From CAZQQN01 sp964595485 (GTDB lineage: Bacteria; Bacteroidota; Bacteroidia; CAILMK01; CAYYUA01), in contig CAZQQN010000008.1 in assembly GCA_964595485.1 (NCBI GenBank), positions 25,518-89,517 of the forward strand: 64,000 nucleotides of DNA, given 5' to 3'. Below are positions 36,178 through 44,902 of the stretch, one piece after another. The notes beneath the pieces were generated by a model. That model was not told the origin of the DNA. It did not search any database and saw only the letters and a program-made list of their open reading frames with translations. A program made the translations under genes and the position numbers. Positions within the stretch are counted from its first letter, which is position 1. Every line of letters starts with the position of its first letter.

Positions 36178-36185
36178 TTAGCATT

Positions 36186-37115
36186 ATGGTAGAGCGAACA
36201 GCCATTATCGACCTTGGCACCAATACATTTCACTTATTAATTGCAGAGACTTCCGAGTCACATCAGTTCAGGATATTAAAGCGAGAGGTAAAGCCAGTAA
36301 AAATCGGTTCAGGGGGCATCAATGAAGGCCATCTTACAGATGAAGCTTATAAGCGGGGTCTACAAGCATTGCGGGATTTTAACTTACTCATTATTGAATC
36401 CGGCGCAAAATTGAAAAAGATCATCGGCACTTCTGCCCTTCGCAATGCGGACAATGCACCCAATTTTCTATTTGATACAGAGGTTTTGCTTAATTGCCCG
36501 ATTTCCCTTATTGATGGCAACGATGAAGCAGAATATATCTATTACGGTGTAAGGGAAGCATTGGGCTTATGGCCAGAGCCCTCTTTAATACTAGATATTG
36601 GGGGCGGAAGTGTGGAATTTATCCTTGGTAATAAAAGTCAAATAATTCAGAAAAAAAGCCTTGAAATTGGCGCTGCTCGGCTAATTGATAAATTTCCGCA
36701 TCATTTTCCCATGAAGGATAGCGAAAAGCAAAACTTGGAATCTTACCTGAAAGAGGTCCTGCAGCCTTTATTTAATTCATTCGAGAACTATCAATTAAAA
36801 GCTTTAGTAGGCGCTTCCGGTTTTTTTGAAACGTTTGCCAATTTGCACCGCTACAAGATATCCAACTCAACTCCCAATGAAATGCCGCTTTATTACACTA
36901 TGGGTAAAACCGCCTTTGATGAAATAAGCAATCGCGTTCTCAACAGTAGTAAGGATGAGCTTTATAAAATGCCGGGTATGGAAGCTTTCAGGGTGGAAAT
37001 GATGCCTGTATCCACGGTATTATTAGCTTTAATCTTGGAAAGCACGGGTATCGATACGCTTTACTACTCTGATTATGCAGTTAAAGAAGGGGTTTTAGCA
37101 AGGGAGTTAACGTAA
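36186..37115 (+). CDS. Ppx/GppA phosphatase family protein
   Basis: The 309-residue protein is an ASKHA-fold phosphatase: IIDLGTNTFHLLIAE at the N-terminus, LILDIGGGSVEFIL (134-147) as the second phosphate-binding loop and a GTSALRNADN segment between. Family members hydrolyse polyphosphate or pppGpp. It is about half the length of E. coli Ppx and lacks the C-terminal HD-like domain, as in many Bacteroidota. The start is the ATG at 36186, since an earlier TTG at 36081 would read through a promoter box and overlap the divergent gene. Confidence 0.92.
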   Translation: MVERTAIIDLGTNTFHLLIAETSESHQFRILKREVKPVKIGSGGINEGHLTDEAYKRGLQALRDFNLLIIESGAKLKKIIGTSALRNADNAPNFLFDTEVLLNCPISLIDGNDEAEYIYYGVREALGLWPEPSLILDIGGGSVEFILGNKSQIIQKKSLEIGAARLIDKFPHHFPMKDSEKQNLESYLKEVLQPLFNSFENYQLKALVGASGFFETFANLHRYKISNSTPNEMPLYYTMGKTAFDEISNRVLNSSKDELYKMPGMEAFRVEMMPVSTVLLALILESTGIDTLYYSDYAVKEGVLARELT

Positions 37116-37210
37116 GCAATTGGTTTCACAAGGTTTCAAGGTTAATAAGTTTTACGCATCATTTTGGGGTATGGCCAATGTAATGGCACAGATGATTACG
37201 CTATATAGGC

Positions 37211-38125
37211 TTAAAAATGCAAGGAATGCCACTGGAAAACATTTTCCCCATTGTATTCGAGAGTGGGGGCCGGAAATTTGATGAAGCTAAGGGCATGAAG
37301 GACTGTGTTCCAGAATCGACTTTTTGTATCAATGGCAGCGGTGTTGACATCCAGGGAAAGGTAGTATTGACGGTATCGTGAGTATTGGCTGTATTGCTCA
37401 GGATTGGTCTCTCCACCTAACATTTCTTCACCACCATAGCCAACTGATGCATCCAGCCAGCTGGGTAGCGGATCTTTCCTGGGTATCATTTCATTGATAG
37501 CTATTGACATCCAGTATGTTTGGCCATTGTAATCTTTCAGCGTTTGTTGAAGATAGTTCTCTCCTAACAAATCAGGCCTTTTATCAGCATATTGAGATGG
37601 TGAAAAACTATACTTAAAACGAATTTTCTGCTCGCCCCAAAGCTTTTCCTGGGCAATAAAAGCACCACTACCCAGGGCATTGGTAACAATGTCTCCAGGT
37701 GAAGCACCCCAACCTTCTGAAAAACCATCGAATACCTCAATAGGGGTTTGTAAAACAAAACCGGCTAATCCTCCGTACCAAACCCGCTTTTGCTGTTGAA
37801 CCCCTGACCATTTCAAAAGCCTGTAAAAAGCATAGCTTTCATAGTAGGCTCCTACCACATGACCTGCTTTATCCATTTGGAGCCAATCATCCCGGTCTTT
37901 AATAAAATGAAATGATGTTCGCGGATATTGCTTATACCAAAGTTCGTTTAGCCCTATTAAAGTTGCCGTGTAGGCCGTGGATGTACCTATTACCACTCCG
38001 GTAAAACGCGGACTATGAAATGTATCTGACGATTCGAAAAATGCCTGAGCTTTACAAGAATTGCCCAAGTAAAAAAACGGAATCAATAATATAGCCACAA
38101 TGTGGCAAAACCTGATAGGTAACAT
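37211..38125 (-). CDS. DUF2279 family exported protein
   Basis: The 304-residue protein has a signal peptide (IVAILLIPFFYLGNSCKAQ) and the DUF2279 pattern: MDKAGHVVGAYYESY near 85-99, then GGLAGFVLQTPIEVFDGFSEGWGASPGDIVTNALG. A Cys in the signal region (NSCKAQ) may make it a lipoprotein, but the lipobox is poor. DUF2279 proteins are envelope proteins of unknown function. The gene is convergent with ppx (95-base gap) and follows a small minus-strand gene. Confidence 0.85.
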   Translation of the reverse strand: MLPIRFCHIVAILLIPFFYLGNSCKAQAFFESSDTFHSPRFTGVVIGTSTAYTATLIGLNELWYKQYPRTSFHFIKDRDDWLQMDKAGHVVGAYYESYAFYRLLKWSGVQQQKRVWYGGLAGFVLQTPIEVFDGFSEGWGASPGDIVTNALGSGAFIAQEKLWGEQKIRFKYSFSPSQYADKRPDLLGENYLQQTLKDYNGQTYWMSIAINEMIPRKDPLPSWLDASVGYGGEEMLGGETNPEQYSQYSRYRQYYLSLDVNTAAIDTKSRFWNTVLHALSFIKFPAPTLEYNGENVFQWHSLHF

Positions 38126-38185
38126 TAAACGTTTTTCTAATTCCGTAAGGAGGTAACCCCTGAATAGTTCCTTAACAATTTACCT

Positions 38186-38455
38186 TCATTCCCCTCCAAG
38201 CTTTTCAAAAGGCTTATCGGGAAGATTTAGTAAGTTGTTAACATAACGTTTGTAATTAAAAGATTCATTCCAGTTGAACATGGCATATAACTCAGTGCCT
38301 ACACATTGCCCTATCAATTTCTTGGCCTCTTCCTCCGTATATCCTTTATATTTCAAGCGCTCCAAAGTTTCCTGAACTTCAGGGGGCTCATTTTCTACCA
38401 ATTGGTTATCAACAATCTTTTTGATCTGTTCCTGAACGCCTTCAGAAGCATTCAT
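38186..38455 (-). CDS. Small conserved-looking cytoplasmic protein
   Basis: The 89-residue protein is mostly helical and acidic, with repeated Glu/Gln segments (NASEGVQEQIKKIVDNQL, EEEAKKLIGQCVGTEL) and no membrane segment. I do not recognise the family. ATG at 38455 is preferred over a TTG two codons earlier. It follows the phosphohexomutase gene by 41 bases on the same strand, so they may be co-transcribed. A real gene is supported by length, codon pattern and operon position; its function is unknown. Confidence 0.6.
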   Translation of the reverse strand: MNASEGVQEQIKKIVDNQLVENEPPEVQETLERLKYKGYTEEEAKKLIGQCVGTELYAMFNWNESFNYKRYVNNLLNLPDKPFEKLGGE

Positions 38456-38496
38456 TAGCAAATTAACCTGCCAGCCATTTTCTTGGCTATTGAAAG

Positions 38497-39909
38497 CTAA
38501 ATGTTTTTTATGGTTTTTTCGGTTGCTTCAAGAATCTTTTTTGCAGCTTCCCGACTATCAGCCTCAGCATAGATCCTTAGCACAGGTTCGGTCCCAGAAG
38601 GCCTGATCATAACCCATTGCGTAGGCCCAAGGTGAAATTTATAACCGTCAATGGTCTCAATGGCCTCTACCGGAAAATCCCCGAAGGCATTGAATTCCTG
38701 ATTTTCACATTTGCTCATGACGGACTGTTTCAATGCTTCATCGATGTGGAGATCATTCCGCTCAACCGCAAATTCGCCTACTAAATCGTAAACCTCTCTG
38801 GAAAGGTCATCCAGGGTTTTACCGCTTTTCACCATATATTCCCATATCATAAGGCCTACCCAAATACCATCCCTTTCCGGTATATGACCACTCACAGCAA
38901 TGCCGCCGGATTCTTCACCTCCGACCAGCGTATTTCTGGGGTCATTTAGCATAATATCACAAATGTGTTTAAACCCGACTTTGGTAACTTTATTCGTTAA
39001 CCCGAACTGTTCGCACATCTGTCGAACACGGTCAGTGCACGAAAAGGTGTTTATCACCAGCCCTTCTTCCTTTTTATAGTTGTATAAATAATTGATAAGC
39101 ATTAGAATGATATGGTGGGAATCAACAAATTCCCCCTTACTATTTAAAAGGCCTATGCGGTCAGCATCGCCATCAACAGCAAGGCCAGAAGCAATATCGT
39201 CTTGACTACCCACATGATTAACAAATTCCTCCAAATTTTTCATAATCGGTTCAGGGGGTACATGATTAAAGGATGGGTTGAATTCACAGTGTAGCAAATC
39301 CGCATTGGGTAATAACCGTCTTATCACATTCTGACCAGCCCCATACATTGCGTCAAAAGCAAACCTTAGTCCTGAGTTACGGATGGCGTCAAGATCAAAA
39401 TGCTCTTCTGCGTGCTGAATGTAGAGAGACTCCAGATCGACAAACGACACCTTTTCTTGCTGTGCAAGTTCGGTTAAAGCAGGTGGGTTACCCTCGTAAT
39501 GCTTTGGAATCCGGTTTTCCACATCCTCTATCATGGATGGCACAGCAGGTCCTCCGTAGTGAGCTTTGATCTTAAATCCATTGTAAGAAGGTGGATTATG
39601 ACTAGCCGTGATGACAACACCAGCACCGGCCTGATACTTTGCAACACCAAGTGAAACCATTGGTGTGGAGGAAATACCTTCAGCAAGATAAACATAAACA
39701 CCTTCATCTGCCATTACCTGTGCTGTATGTTTACCAAAGAGATCACCCCCAAACCTGCAATCATGACCAATTACCACAGTTAGGTTGTTGGGTGCATGGG
39801 CCTTTAACCAATCAGCAGTGGCTTTGGCTAAACGTCTGACGTTATCGGTCGTATAATCTTCGCCAATTACGGCTCGCCAGCCATCTGTGCCAAACTTGAT
39901 GTCTGTCAT
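38497..39909 (-). CDS. Phosphoglucomutase/phosphomannomutase family protein
   Basis: The 470-residue phosphohexomutase has all four family motifs: catalytic Ser S103 in TASHNPPSYNG, metal loop DGDADRIG (from residue 246), sugar loop GGEESGG and phosphate loop RPSGTEP near the C-terminus. It interconverts hexose 1- and 6-phosphates (glucose, mannose or glucosamine), feeding nucleotide-sugar synthesis and possibly the glycan locus at 5-21 kb. GEESGG in the sugar loop fits glucose or mannose; the exact substrate is not assigned. Confidence 0.93.
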   Translation of the reverse strand: MTDIKFGTDGWRAVIGEDYTTDNVRRLAKATADWLKAHAPNNLTVVIGHDCRFGGDLFGKHTAQVMADEGVYVYLAEGISSTPMVSLGVAKYQAGAGVVITASHNPPSYNGFKIKAHYGGPAVPSMIEDVENRIPKHYEGNPPALTELAQQEKVSFVDLESLYIQHAEEHFDLDAIRNSGLRFAFDAMYGAGQNVIRRLLPNADLLHCEFNPSFNHVPPEPIMKNLEEFVNHVGSQDDIASGLAVDGDADRIGLLNSKGEFVDSHHIILMLINYLYNYKKEEGLVINTFSCTDRVRQMCEQFGLTNKVTKVGFKHICDIMLNDPRNTLVGGEESGGIAVSGHIPERDGIWVGLMIWEYMVKSGKTLDDLSREVYDLVGEFAVERNDLHIDEALKQSVMSKCENQEFNAFGDFPVEAIETIDGYKFHLGPTQWVMIRPSGTEPVLRIYAEADSREAAKKILEATEKTIKNI

Positions 39910-39970
39910 ATAATTTGCTTTTGATTCTTATCGCTCACTTGCAAAAATCGGGTTTTCCAGTCATTTTACA

Positions 39971-41149
39971 TTAACGAAAAGCAGATAAACCCGTTATATC
40001 CATTCCGGTAATCAGTAAATGAATTTCGTGCGTACCTTCGTAGGTTATTACAGACTCCAGGTTATTCATATGCCGCATGATAGAATATTCACTGGTAATA
40101 CCCATACCCCCGAGTATTTGTCGCGATTCCCTGGCTACATTCAATGCTGTTTCAACGTTGTTTCGCTTTGCCATGGATATTTGAGCGGGGGATGCTTTAC
40201 CCTCATCTCTCAATGTGCCTAAACGCCATGCCATTAACTGACCTTTGGTGATTTCAGTAATCATTTCCGCCAGTTTTTTCTGGTTGAGTTGAAAACCAGC
40301 TATCGGTGTATCAAACTGTGTTCTTTCTTTTGAATAACGAAGCGCAGTATCGTAACAGTCCATTGCAGCACCCAAAGCGCCCCAGGCTATACCATAACGG
40401 GCAGACGAAAGACAGGAAAGTGGACCCTTCAAGCCTTCCACCTCAGGTAACAGGTTTTCTTTGGGGACTTTCACATTATCAAAAACCAGCTCACCGGTAG
40501 TAGAAGCCCTTAGCGACCACTTACCATGTATCTCAGGTGCTGAAAAACCTTCTAAATGACTATCCACTATCAAACCGCGAACCTTGTCGTTTTCATCTTT
40601 GGCCCAAACAATAGCAACCTGGGATAGAGGAGAATTCGAAATCCACATTTTCGACCCATTTAGCAAATAATGATCGCCTTGATCACTGAAGCGGGTTTCC
40701 ATGGCACCTGGATCAGACCCATGATCTGGTTCGGTAAGCCCAAAGCAACCCAGGTATTCCCCGGAAGCTAACTTCGGCAAGTAATGTTGTTTTTGTTCTT
40801 CCGTCCCATACCGGTAGATAGGATACATCACCAAAGATCCCTGTACAGATGCTGTGGAGCGTATACCGGAATCACATCGCTCAAGCTCTTGCATAATAAT
40901 TCCGTAGGCAATGTTATCCATTCCACCTCCGCCATATTCTCTTGGGATGTTAGGACCAAACGCTCCCATTTCTCCAAGCTCCTTAACGACATGATCAGGG
41001 AATTCACCATTCAAGGCCGCATCTTCGATAATAGGAGAAAGGCTTTTTTTAACCCAGTCTCTCATAGAATCCCTGACCATCTTATGCTCTTCCGTAAGCA
41101 GGTCATCTATCTGAAAATAGTCGCAGTGCTGGTATAAGTCGGGTGTCAT
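39971..41149 (-). CDS. Glutaryl-CoA dehydrogenase-like acyl-CoA dehydrogenase
   Basis: The 392-residue flavoprotein has the acyl-CoA dehydrogenase fold and the features of glutaryl-CoA dehydrogenase: GLTEPDHGSDPGAMETR, RYGIAWGALGAAMDCYDTA, QLNQKKLAEMITEITKGQ, and the catalytic Glu E371 in ITYEGTHEIH. GCDH oxidises and decarboxylates glutaryl-CoA to crotonyl-CoA in lysine and tryptophan breakdown, passing electrons to ETF. Match to mitochondrial GCDH in the C-terminal half is extensive. It is monocistronic; a TATTTTTG box lies just upstream. Confidence 0.9.
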   Translation of the reverse strand: MTPDLYQHCDYFQIDDLLTEEHKMVRDSMRDWVKKSLSPIIEDAALNGEFPDHVVKELGEMGAFGPNIPREYGGGGMDNIAYGIIMQELERCDSGIRSTASVQGSLVMYPIYRYGTEEQKQHYLPKLASGEYLGCFGLTEPDHGSDPGAMETRFSDQGDHYLLNGSKMWISNSPLSQVAIVWAKDENDKVRGLIVDSHLEGFSAPEIHGKWSLRASTTGELVFDNVKVPKENLLPEVEGLKGPLSCLSSARYGIAWGALGAAMDCYDTALRYSKERTQFDTPIAGFQLNQKKLAEMITEITKGQLMAWRLGTLRDEGKASPAQISMAKRNNVETALNVARESRQILGGMGITSEYSIMRHMNNLESVITYEGTHEIHLLITGMDITGLSAFR

Positions 41150-41169
41150 ATATGAATTTTTCTTTCATG

Positions 41170-41177
41170 CAAAAATA
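41170..41177 (-). promoter_or_regulatory. -7 box (TATTTTTG) before the glutaryl-CoA dehydrogenase gene
   Basis: The minus strand reads TATTTTTG, a perfect TAnnTTTG match 20 bases before the ATG at 41149. No convincing -33 TTG. Confidence 0.4.
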
Positions 41178-41386
41178 GCTAAAATCAGGCAAGGGCACAT
41201 AACCATTCACCCATTGTTGGGAACATTGCTATCCATCCATTGTTTGTTTAAATGCCTTTGACTTTTAAAAGATGATCCCAATGCGAAAAAACAATGCCAT
41301 CCGAGGCCATGAAGCGCTACATTTTTGGCCGAATCAACCTTTATGAGACGAAAAAATTGTTTTTTTGCGCCTAAAAGAAAATTACT

Positions 41387-41743
41387 ATGGCTTGGATAGG
41401 ATTACAGGACATGGAAATTGAAAAAGTACCAATCGGTTATTACGATGAGGAAAAACTTATTGGCAATGATTTCCGGGTTTCAGTAATGGCGAATATACCA
41501 ATGCCAGAACCGCAGTCGGATGAATTAGCAAACACCCTGAATTATGAAACAGTCTTTGCCACTGTTCACGCTGTTATGAAAAATGAGATGGACTTGATTG
41601 AAACAGCCGCTTACCACATATACGAAGGTTTAAAAGCTGAAGGTGCAGTTTTTGAAGAGCTGGAAGTCAGTATCCGAAAATACAAACCATTACAAGTCAA
41701 AAGCGGAGGTGATTCAGTGATAACCATGCGTTTCAAGAACTAG
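41387..41743 (+). CDS. folB: Dihydroneopterin aldolase-like protein
   Basis: The 118-residue protein fits the FolB tunnel fold: IGLQDMEIEKVPIGYYDEEK at the start, E22 at the catalytic Glu position of the S. aureus enzyme, NTLNYETVFATV in the middle, and K100 in IRKYKPLQ matching the catalytic Lys. FolB converts dihydroneopterin to hydroxymethyl-dihydropterin in folate synthesis. The Tyr-His-Gly of classical FolB is Tyr-Tyr-Asp here, so a related pterin activity is possible. It is upstream of the tRNA-Cys gene. Confidence 0.8.
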   Translation: MAWIGLQDMEIEKVPIGYYDEEKLIGNDFRVSVMANIPMPEPQSDELANTLNYETVFATVHAVMKNEMDLIETAAYHIYEGLKAEGAVFEELEVSIRKYKPLQVKSGGDSVITMRFKN

Positions 41744-41758
41744 AGAGGACTACTCAGC

Positions 41759-41789
41759 TTGTTTAAAAGGCTTTTAAACGTTATATTTG
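41759..41789 (+). promoter_or_regulatory. tRNA-Cys promoter with a perfect palindrome in the spacer
   Basis: TTG (41759-41761) and TATATTTG (41782-41789) form a -33/-7 pair with a 20-base spacer and place initiation just before the tRNA. The spacer holds a perfect 19-base inverted repeat, GTTTAAAAGGCTTTTAAAC (41761-41779), 9-bp arms around one base. It could be the folB terminator, an operator, or both. Confidence 0.65.
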
Positions 41790-41804
41790 CACCTGAAAAA
41801 TAAT

Positions 41805-41876
41805 GGTCCCGTGGCCGAGTGGCTTAGGCGGGGGACTGCAAATCCCTATACAGCGGTTCGAATCCGCTCGGGACCT
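41805..41876 (+). tRNA. tRNA-Cys (anticodon GCA)
   Basis: A 72-base cloverleaf: acceptor GGTCCCG with CGGGACC, D-arm GCC/GGC, anticodon stem GGGGA/TCCCT around loop CTGCAAA (anticodon GCA at 41838-41840) and T-arm AGCGG/CCGCT around TTCGAAT. The discriminator base is T, as expected for cysteine tRNAs. CCA is not encoded. Confidence 0.96.
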
Positions 41877-41880
41877 CGCT

Positions 41881-41914
41881 AAACCCTTTGCAATGCTTTT
41901 GCAAGGGGTTTTTT
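41881..41914 (+). terminator. Intrinsic terminator after tRNA-Cys
   Basis: ACCCTTTGCAA and TTGCAAGGGGT pair over 11 bp (one G-T pair) with a 5-base loop, followed by a T-run. It begins five bases after the tRNA. Confidence 0.85.
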
Positions 41915-42044
41915 ATTTTTCGGGAACAAATCACGTTGCTTACCACCATTTGCTTTGAAAACACCCTTTAAAACTCAGTATCCCTTACCAACCTAATCTA
42001 AGCAAGAGGTTATTGCTTCAAAATAATTCCTTTAACTTGATCAA

Positions 42045-42722
42045 TTAATTAACATCATCTGCTTCTGTAGAATGATCGTTTTGACCGCTTTTGGCATTTG
42101 AGGTAATATTGGTAACACCCGCTGATACAATAAATTTCATAATGTCAGTCGGATTGGCATCAATGGGTGAAACCTTGTCCTTTGGGATCAGGAATAAGTT
42201 ACCGGAAAAATTGTAAGAATGCGGACAGTATACGGCCACTAACCCTTCCAAATTGAGCATACTCAAATCTTCCTGAGTTATGAAACCCAACCGGTTCATG
42301 CCTGAACTTGTCATTTCAACCACCACTGGTTTATTGAATTTCTTTTTATCCCCTACAAAAGCTTCCGTCAATTCCTTTAGGGAAGTGTAAATCAAGCTTA
42401 CAAAAGGCGTTTTACTGATACTTTTATCAAGGATCCGGAAAACAGCTTTGAAAAAGGCATTGGATAACAAATAACCAAAAAGCGCTATCCCGAAAAAAAC
42501 AATGATAATACCCATACCGGGTAGTTCAAACCCAAAAAGGTTGTTAAGCAGGTTATTGACCAAACCATCTATCCAACTGATCAAAGCAATAAGGATGATA
42601 ATGGTAGCACCAACGGGAAAAACAAAAAGTAAACCGCGTACAAAGTACTGCAGTATATTCTGCATTTGCTCTTTATAGGAGCTCGATTTTTTAAACTGAT
42701 TTTTAGGGGTTAACTCACTCAT
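42045..42722 (-). CDS. DUF502 family membrane protein
   Basis: The 225-residue protein has two transmembrane helices (about 25-50 and 68-92), the DUF502 signature around FVRGLLFVFPVGATI and a cytoplasmic or periplasmic C-terminal domain with GFITQEDL and VYCPHSYNFSGNLFLIPKD. Family function is unknown. The ATG at 42722 was chosen over a TTG three codons upstream. It follows purD by 24 bases on the same strand and probably shares its transcript. Confidence 0.88.
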   Translation of the reverse strand: MSELTPKNQFKKSSSYKEQMQNILQYFVRGLLFVFPVGATIIILIALISWIDGLVNNLLNNLFGFELPGMGIIIVFFGIALFGYLLSNAFFKAVFRILDKSISKTPFVSLIYTSLKELTEAFVGDKKKFNKPVVVEMTSSGMNRLGFITQEDLSMLNLEGLVAVYCPHSYNFSGNLFLIPKDKVSPIDANPTDIMKFIVSAGVTNITSNAKSGQNDHSTEADDVN

Positions 42723-42746
42723 AGGAAACAATTCAAAACTGAATCT

Positions 42747-44021
42747 TCAGAAGCTTTGACCAATATCTTTCCGGTAGTAACTATTATCAAAATGAATATT
42801 TTCGAGGCTAGCATAACACTTTTCTAAAGCACTTGAAAGATGGTTACCAAGGCTTGTAACAGCTAAAACTCGACCGCCTGAAGTTAGGATATCACCACCA
42901 TCACTTACTTTTGTACCAGCATGGAATACCCAGCTGTCTTTTAACTGGTCCAGCCCTTTTATAATTTTTCCTTTTTCATAATCCCCGGGATAACCGCCGG
43001 ATACCATCATAACAGAGGCAGCAACCTCTGATTTAATAGGAAGGTTTACTTGGCTTAAATCCTGGTTTATGGTCTGCCTGGCAACTGATAAAAGGTCAGC
43101 ATCCAACCTTGGTAAGATAGCTTCCGCCTCGGGATCACCTAATCGTACGTTGTATTCAAGTACGTAAGGTTCATCGTCCACCAGCACCAAACCAAAATAT
43201 AAAAAACCCCGGAAGCGGTTATTTTCCTGTTTGATACCCTTTATGGTAGGCTCGATAATGGTCTCTCTGATTCTATTGGTTAAGCTTTGACTTATTCCAG
43301 GTAATGGGGAAATAGCTCCCATTCCACCGGTATTTGGCCCGGTGTCTCCTTCTCCTGCTCGCTTATAATCCCGGGCACTGGGTAGCATTACATAATCTTC
43401 CCCATCTGTCATTATGATTATGGAGAGCTCTTCACCGGGCAGATATTCCTCTAAAACGATATTTTTACCAGCGCCACCTAATTTTTCTTTGACCAAGTAA
43501 TCCTCAAGGGTTTGCTTCGCCTCTTCCTCGTTATCGCAAATGACAACTCCTTTGCCTGCTGCCAGACCATCTGCTTTGATCACATAAGGAGGTTGCTGGT
43601 TATTAATCGCGTCTTTCGCTTTATCCACTTCGCTTGACTGGAAAGCAGCAAATTCACCGGTAGGGACATTGTATTGCTTCATGAATGCTTTAGCGTAAGC
43701 CTTACTGCCCTCCAATTGCGCTGCGGTTTTATCAGGCCCCAAAACAGGCACATCTTTTATATCCGGATCATTCAGAAAGTAGTCGACAATACCTTCTACC
43801 AAAGGCTTCTCAGGGCCTACCACTACAAGGTTGATTTTTTGTTCCAGCACCAACCTCTTAATACTACCAAAATCATCTTCCTGTATATTTGCGTTGGTAC
43901 CGATTTCAGCAGTACCAGCATTACCAGGAGCTATACAAAGTTTATCGCAATCCGGGCTATTAGCAAGCTTCCAGCCAAGCGCATGTTCTCTGCCCCCGCC
44001 TCCAAGTAATAAAACATTCAT
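42747..44021 (-). CDS. purD: Phosphoribosylamine--glycine ligase
   Basis: PurD joins phosphoribosylamine and glycine with ATP in the second step of purine synthesis. The 424-residue protein starts MNVLLLGGGGREHALGWKL, has VVVGPEKPLVEGIVDYF, the ATP-grasp segment YVIKADGLAAGKGVVIC, and GPNTGGMGAISP and NVRLGDPEAE in the C-terminal part. The ATG at 44021 is preferred to a GTG seven codons upstream because the mononucleotide-binding strand begins there. It is followed by DUF502, and purQ lies separately at 24.6 kb. Confidence 0.96.
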   Translation of the reverse strand: MNVLLLGGGGREHALGWKLANSPDCDKLCIAPGNAGTAEIGTNANIQEDDFGSIKRLVLEQKINLVVVGPEKPLVEGIVDYFLNDPDIKDVPVLGPDKTAAQLEGSKAYAKAFMKQYNVPTGEFAAFQSSEVDKAKDAINNQQPPYVIKADGLAAGKGVVICDNEEEAKQTLEDYLVKEKLGGAGKNIVLEEYLPGEELSIIIMTDGEDYVMLPSARDYKRAGEGDTGPNTGGMGAISPLPGISQSLTNRIRETIIEPTIKGIKQENNRFRGFLYFGLVLVDDEPYVLEYNVRLGDPEAEAILPRLDADLLSVARQTINQDLSQVNLPIKSEVAASVMMVSGGYPGDYEKGKIIKGLDQLKDSWVFHAGTKVSDGGDILTSGGRVLAVTSLGNHLSSALEKCYASLENIHFDNSYYRKDIGQSF

Positions 44022-44041
44022 AAAACTTTCTTTGAATGACA

Positions 44042-44049
44042 CAAAAATA
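44042..44049 (-). promoter_or_regulatory. -7 box (TATTTTTG) before purD
   Basis: The minus strand reads TATTTTTG, a perfect TAnnTTTG match 20 bases before the ATG at 44021, in the 48-base gap after the methyltransferase gene. It would separate purD transcription from the upstream gene. No clear -33. Confidence 0.4.
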
Positions 44050-44069
44050 GGATGCCGCCCTTAAAAAGG

Positions 44070-44882
44070 CTAATAGCGTATTTTAAAATTTTCTTTAGAA
44101 AGGTCAGTATTGAAAAATAGCATGCCCATTCGGTGAAAATCCAAGGATAGGGTAACAGCCGAATGAGAAATAAGGTACTGCCATCCTTCCTGCATATTGG
44201 GTGACCAATAAATATCATCTATTACCATGACACCGTTTTCATGCATAGAAGGTAAAATGGCATCAAAGTAGTTAATCAAAGCATCCTTTTGATGGTTGCC
44301 ATCCATAAAAACCAAATCAAGGCCTGGGAATTTAGCCAATGCTTCATTCAGGTTATCGTCAAAATCACCCTGAAAGATTTCAAGGTTTGGTGAATTATGA
44401 CTGGCAAACCATTCCTCAAGGTACTTCCGTGAGATATCCAGCGTTTCAGGACACCCTTCCATGGTTAATAACTTATGAGAAGGCTCCCTTTTATTCAAGC
44501 CCATCAATAAATAGGCGGTGGCAATACCAAATCCCATCCCTAACTCCAGAACATAGCGCGGTTCAAGATCCAAAGCTAACCGGTAAATTAGCTGGCCATA
44601 TTTTTTAGGGACTGCAATCTTCTCTACTTCACTACCAACTTGAATAATGGGTGAATCTCCTCTTTTAACGGCCCCTAAGTCAGTTTTTTTTACCCATGTT
44701 CGATCTCTCGAAAGATTTTCACGCATCGATTCTATTTCCTGGTAAGCAGGATAATCTGTCTTATCCCTTATAACCTGCTCAATAAACCGATGCAGAAATG
44801 GAGAATGAACATTAAAACGGCTTTTAGCTCTAAGCCAATGGTTGATATACGTATGAAACCTATATAGGTGATGGGTAGCCAA
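44070..44882 (-). CDS. SAM-dependent O-methyltransferase-like protein
   Basis: The 270-residue protein has a class-I methyltransferase core: VLELGMGFGIATAYL (SAM loop), LLTMEGCPE (acid after strand 2), LVFMDGNHQK and VMVIDDIYWS, a pattern close to the O-methyltransferase/catechol-type group. The N-terminal 80 residues are helical and hydrophilic (HSPFLHRFIEQVI). Substrate unknown. The start is TTG at 44882; no ATG is available before the N-terminal helix. It follows the DUF349 gene by 20 bases and may be co-transcribed with it. Confidence 0.75.
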   Translation of the reverse strand: MATHHLYRFHTYINHWLRAKSRFNVHSPFLHRFIEQVIRDKTDYPAYQEIESMRENLSRDRTWVKKTDLGAVKRGDSPIIQVGSEVEKIAVPKKYGQLIYRLALDLEPRYVLELGMGFGIATAYLLMGLNKREPSHKLLTMEGCPETLDISRKYLEEWFASHNSPNLEIFQGDFDDNLNEALAKFPGLDLVFMDGNHQKDALINYFDAILPSMHENGVMVIDDIYWSPNMQEGWQYLISHSAVTLSLDFHRMGMLFFNTDLSKENFKIRY

Positions 44883-44902
44883 GAAACCTCTTTTAAAAGC
44901 AA

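Noticed and set aside
36081..36185. TTG start 105 bases earlier for the Ppx/GppA protein
   Set aside because: It would overlap the start of the divergent gene and the promoter box, and the added residues do not belong to the family.
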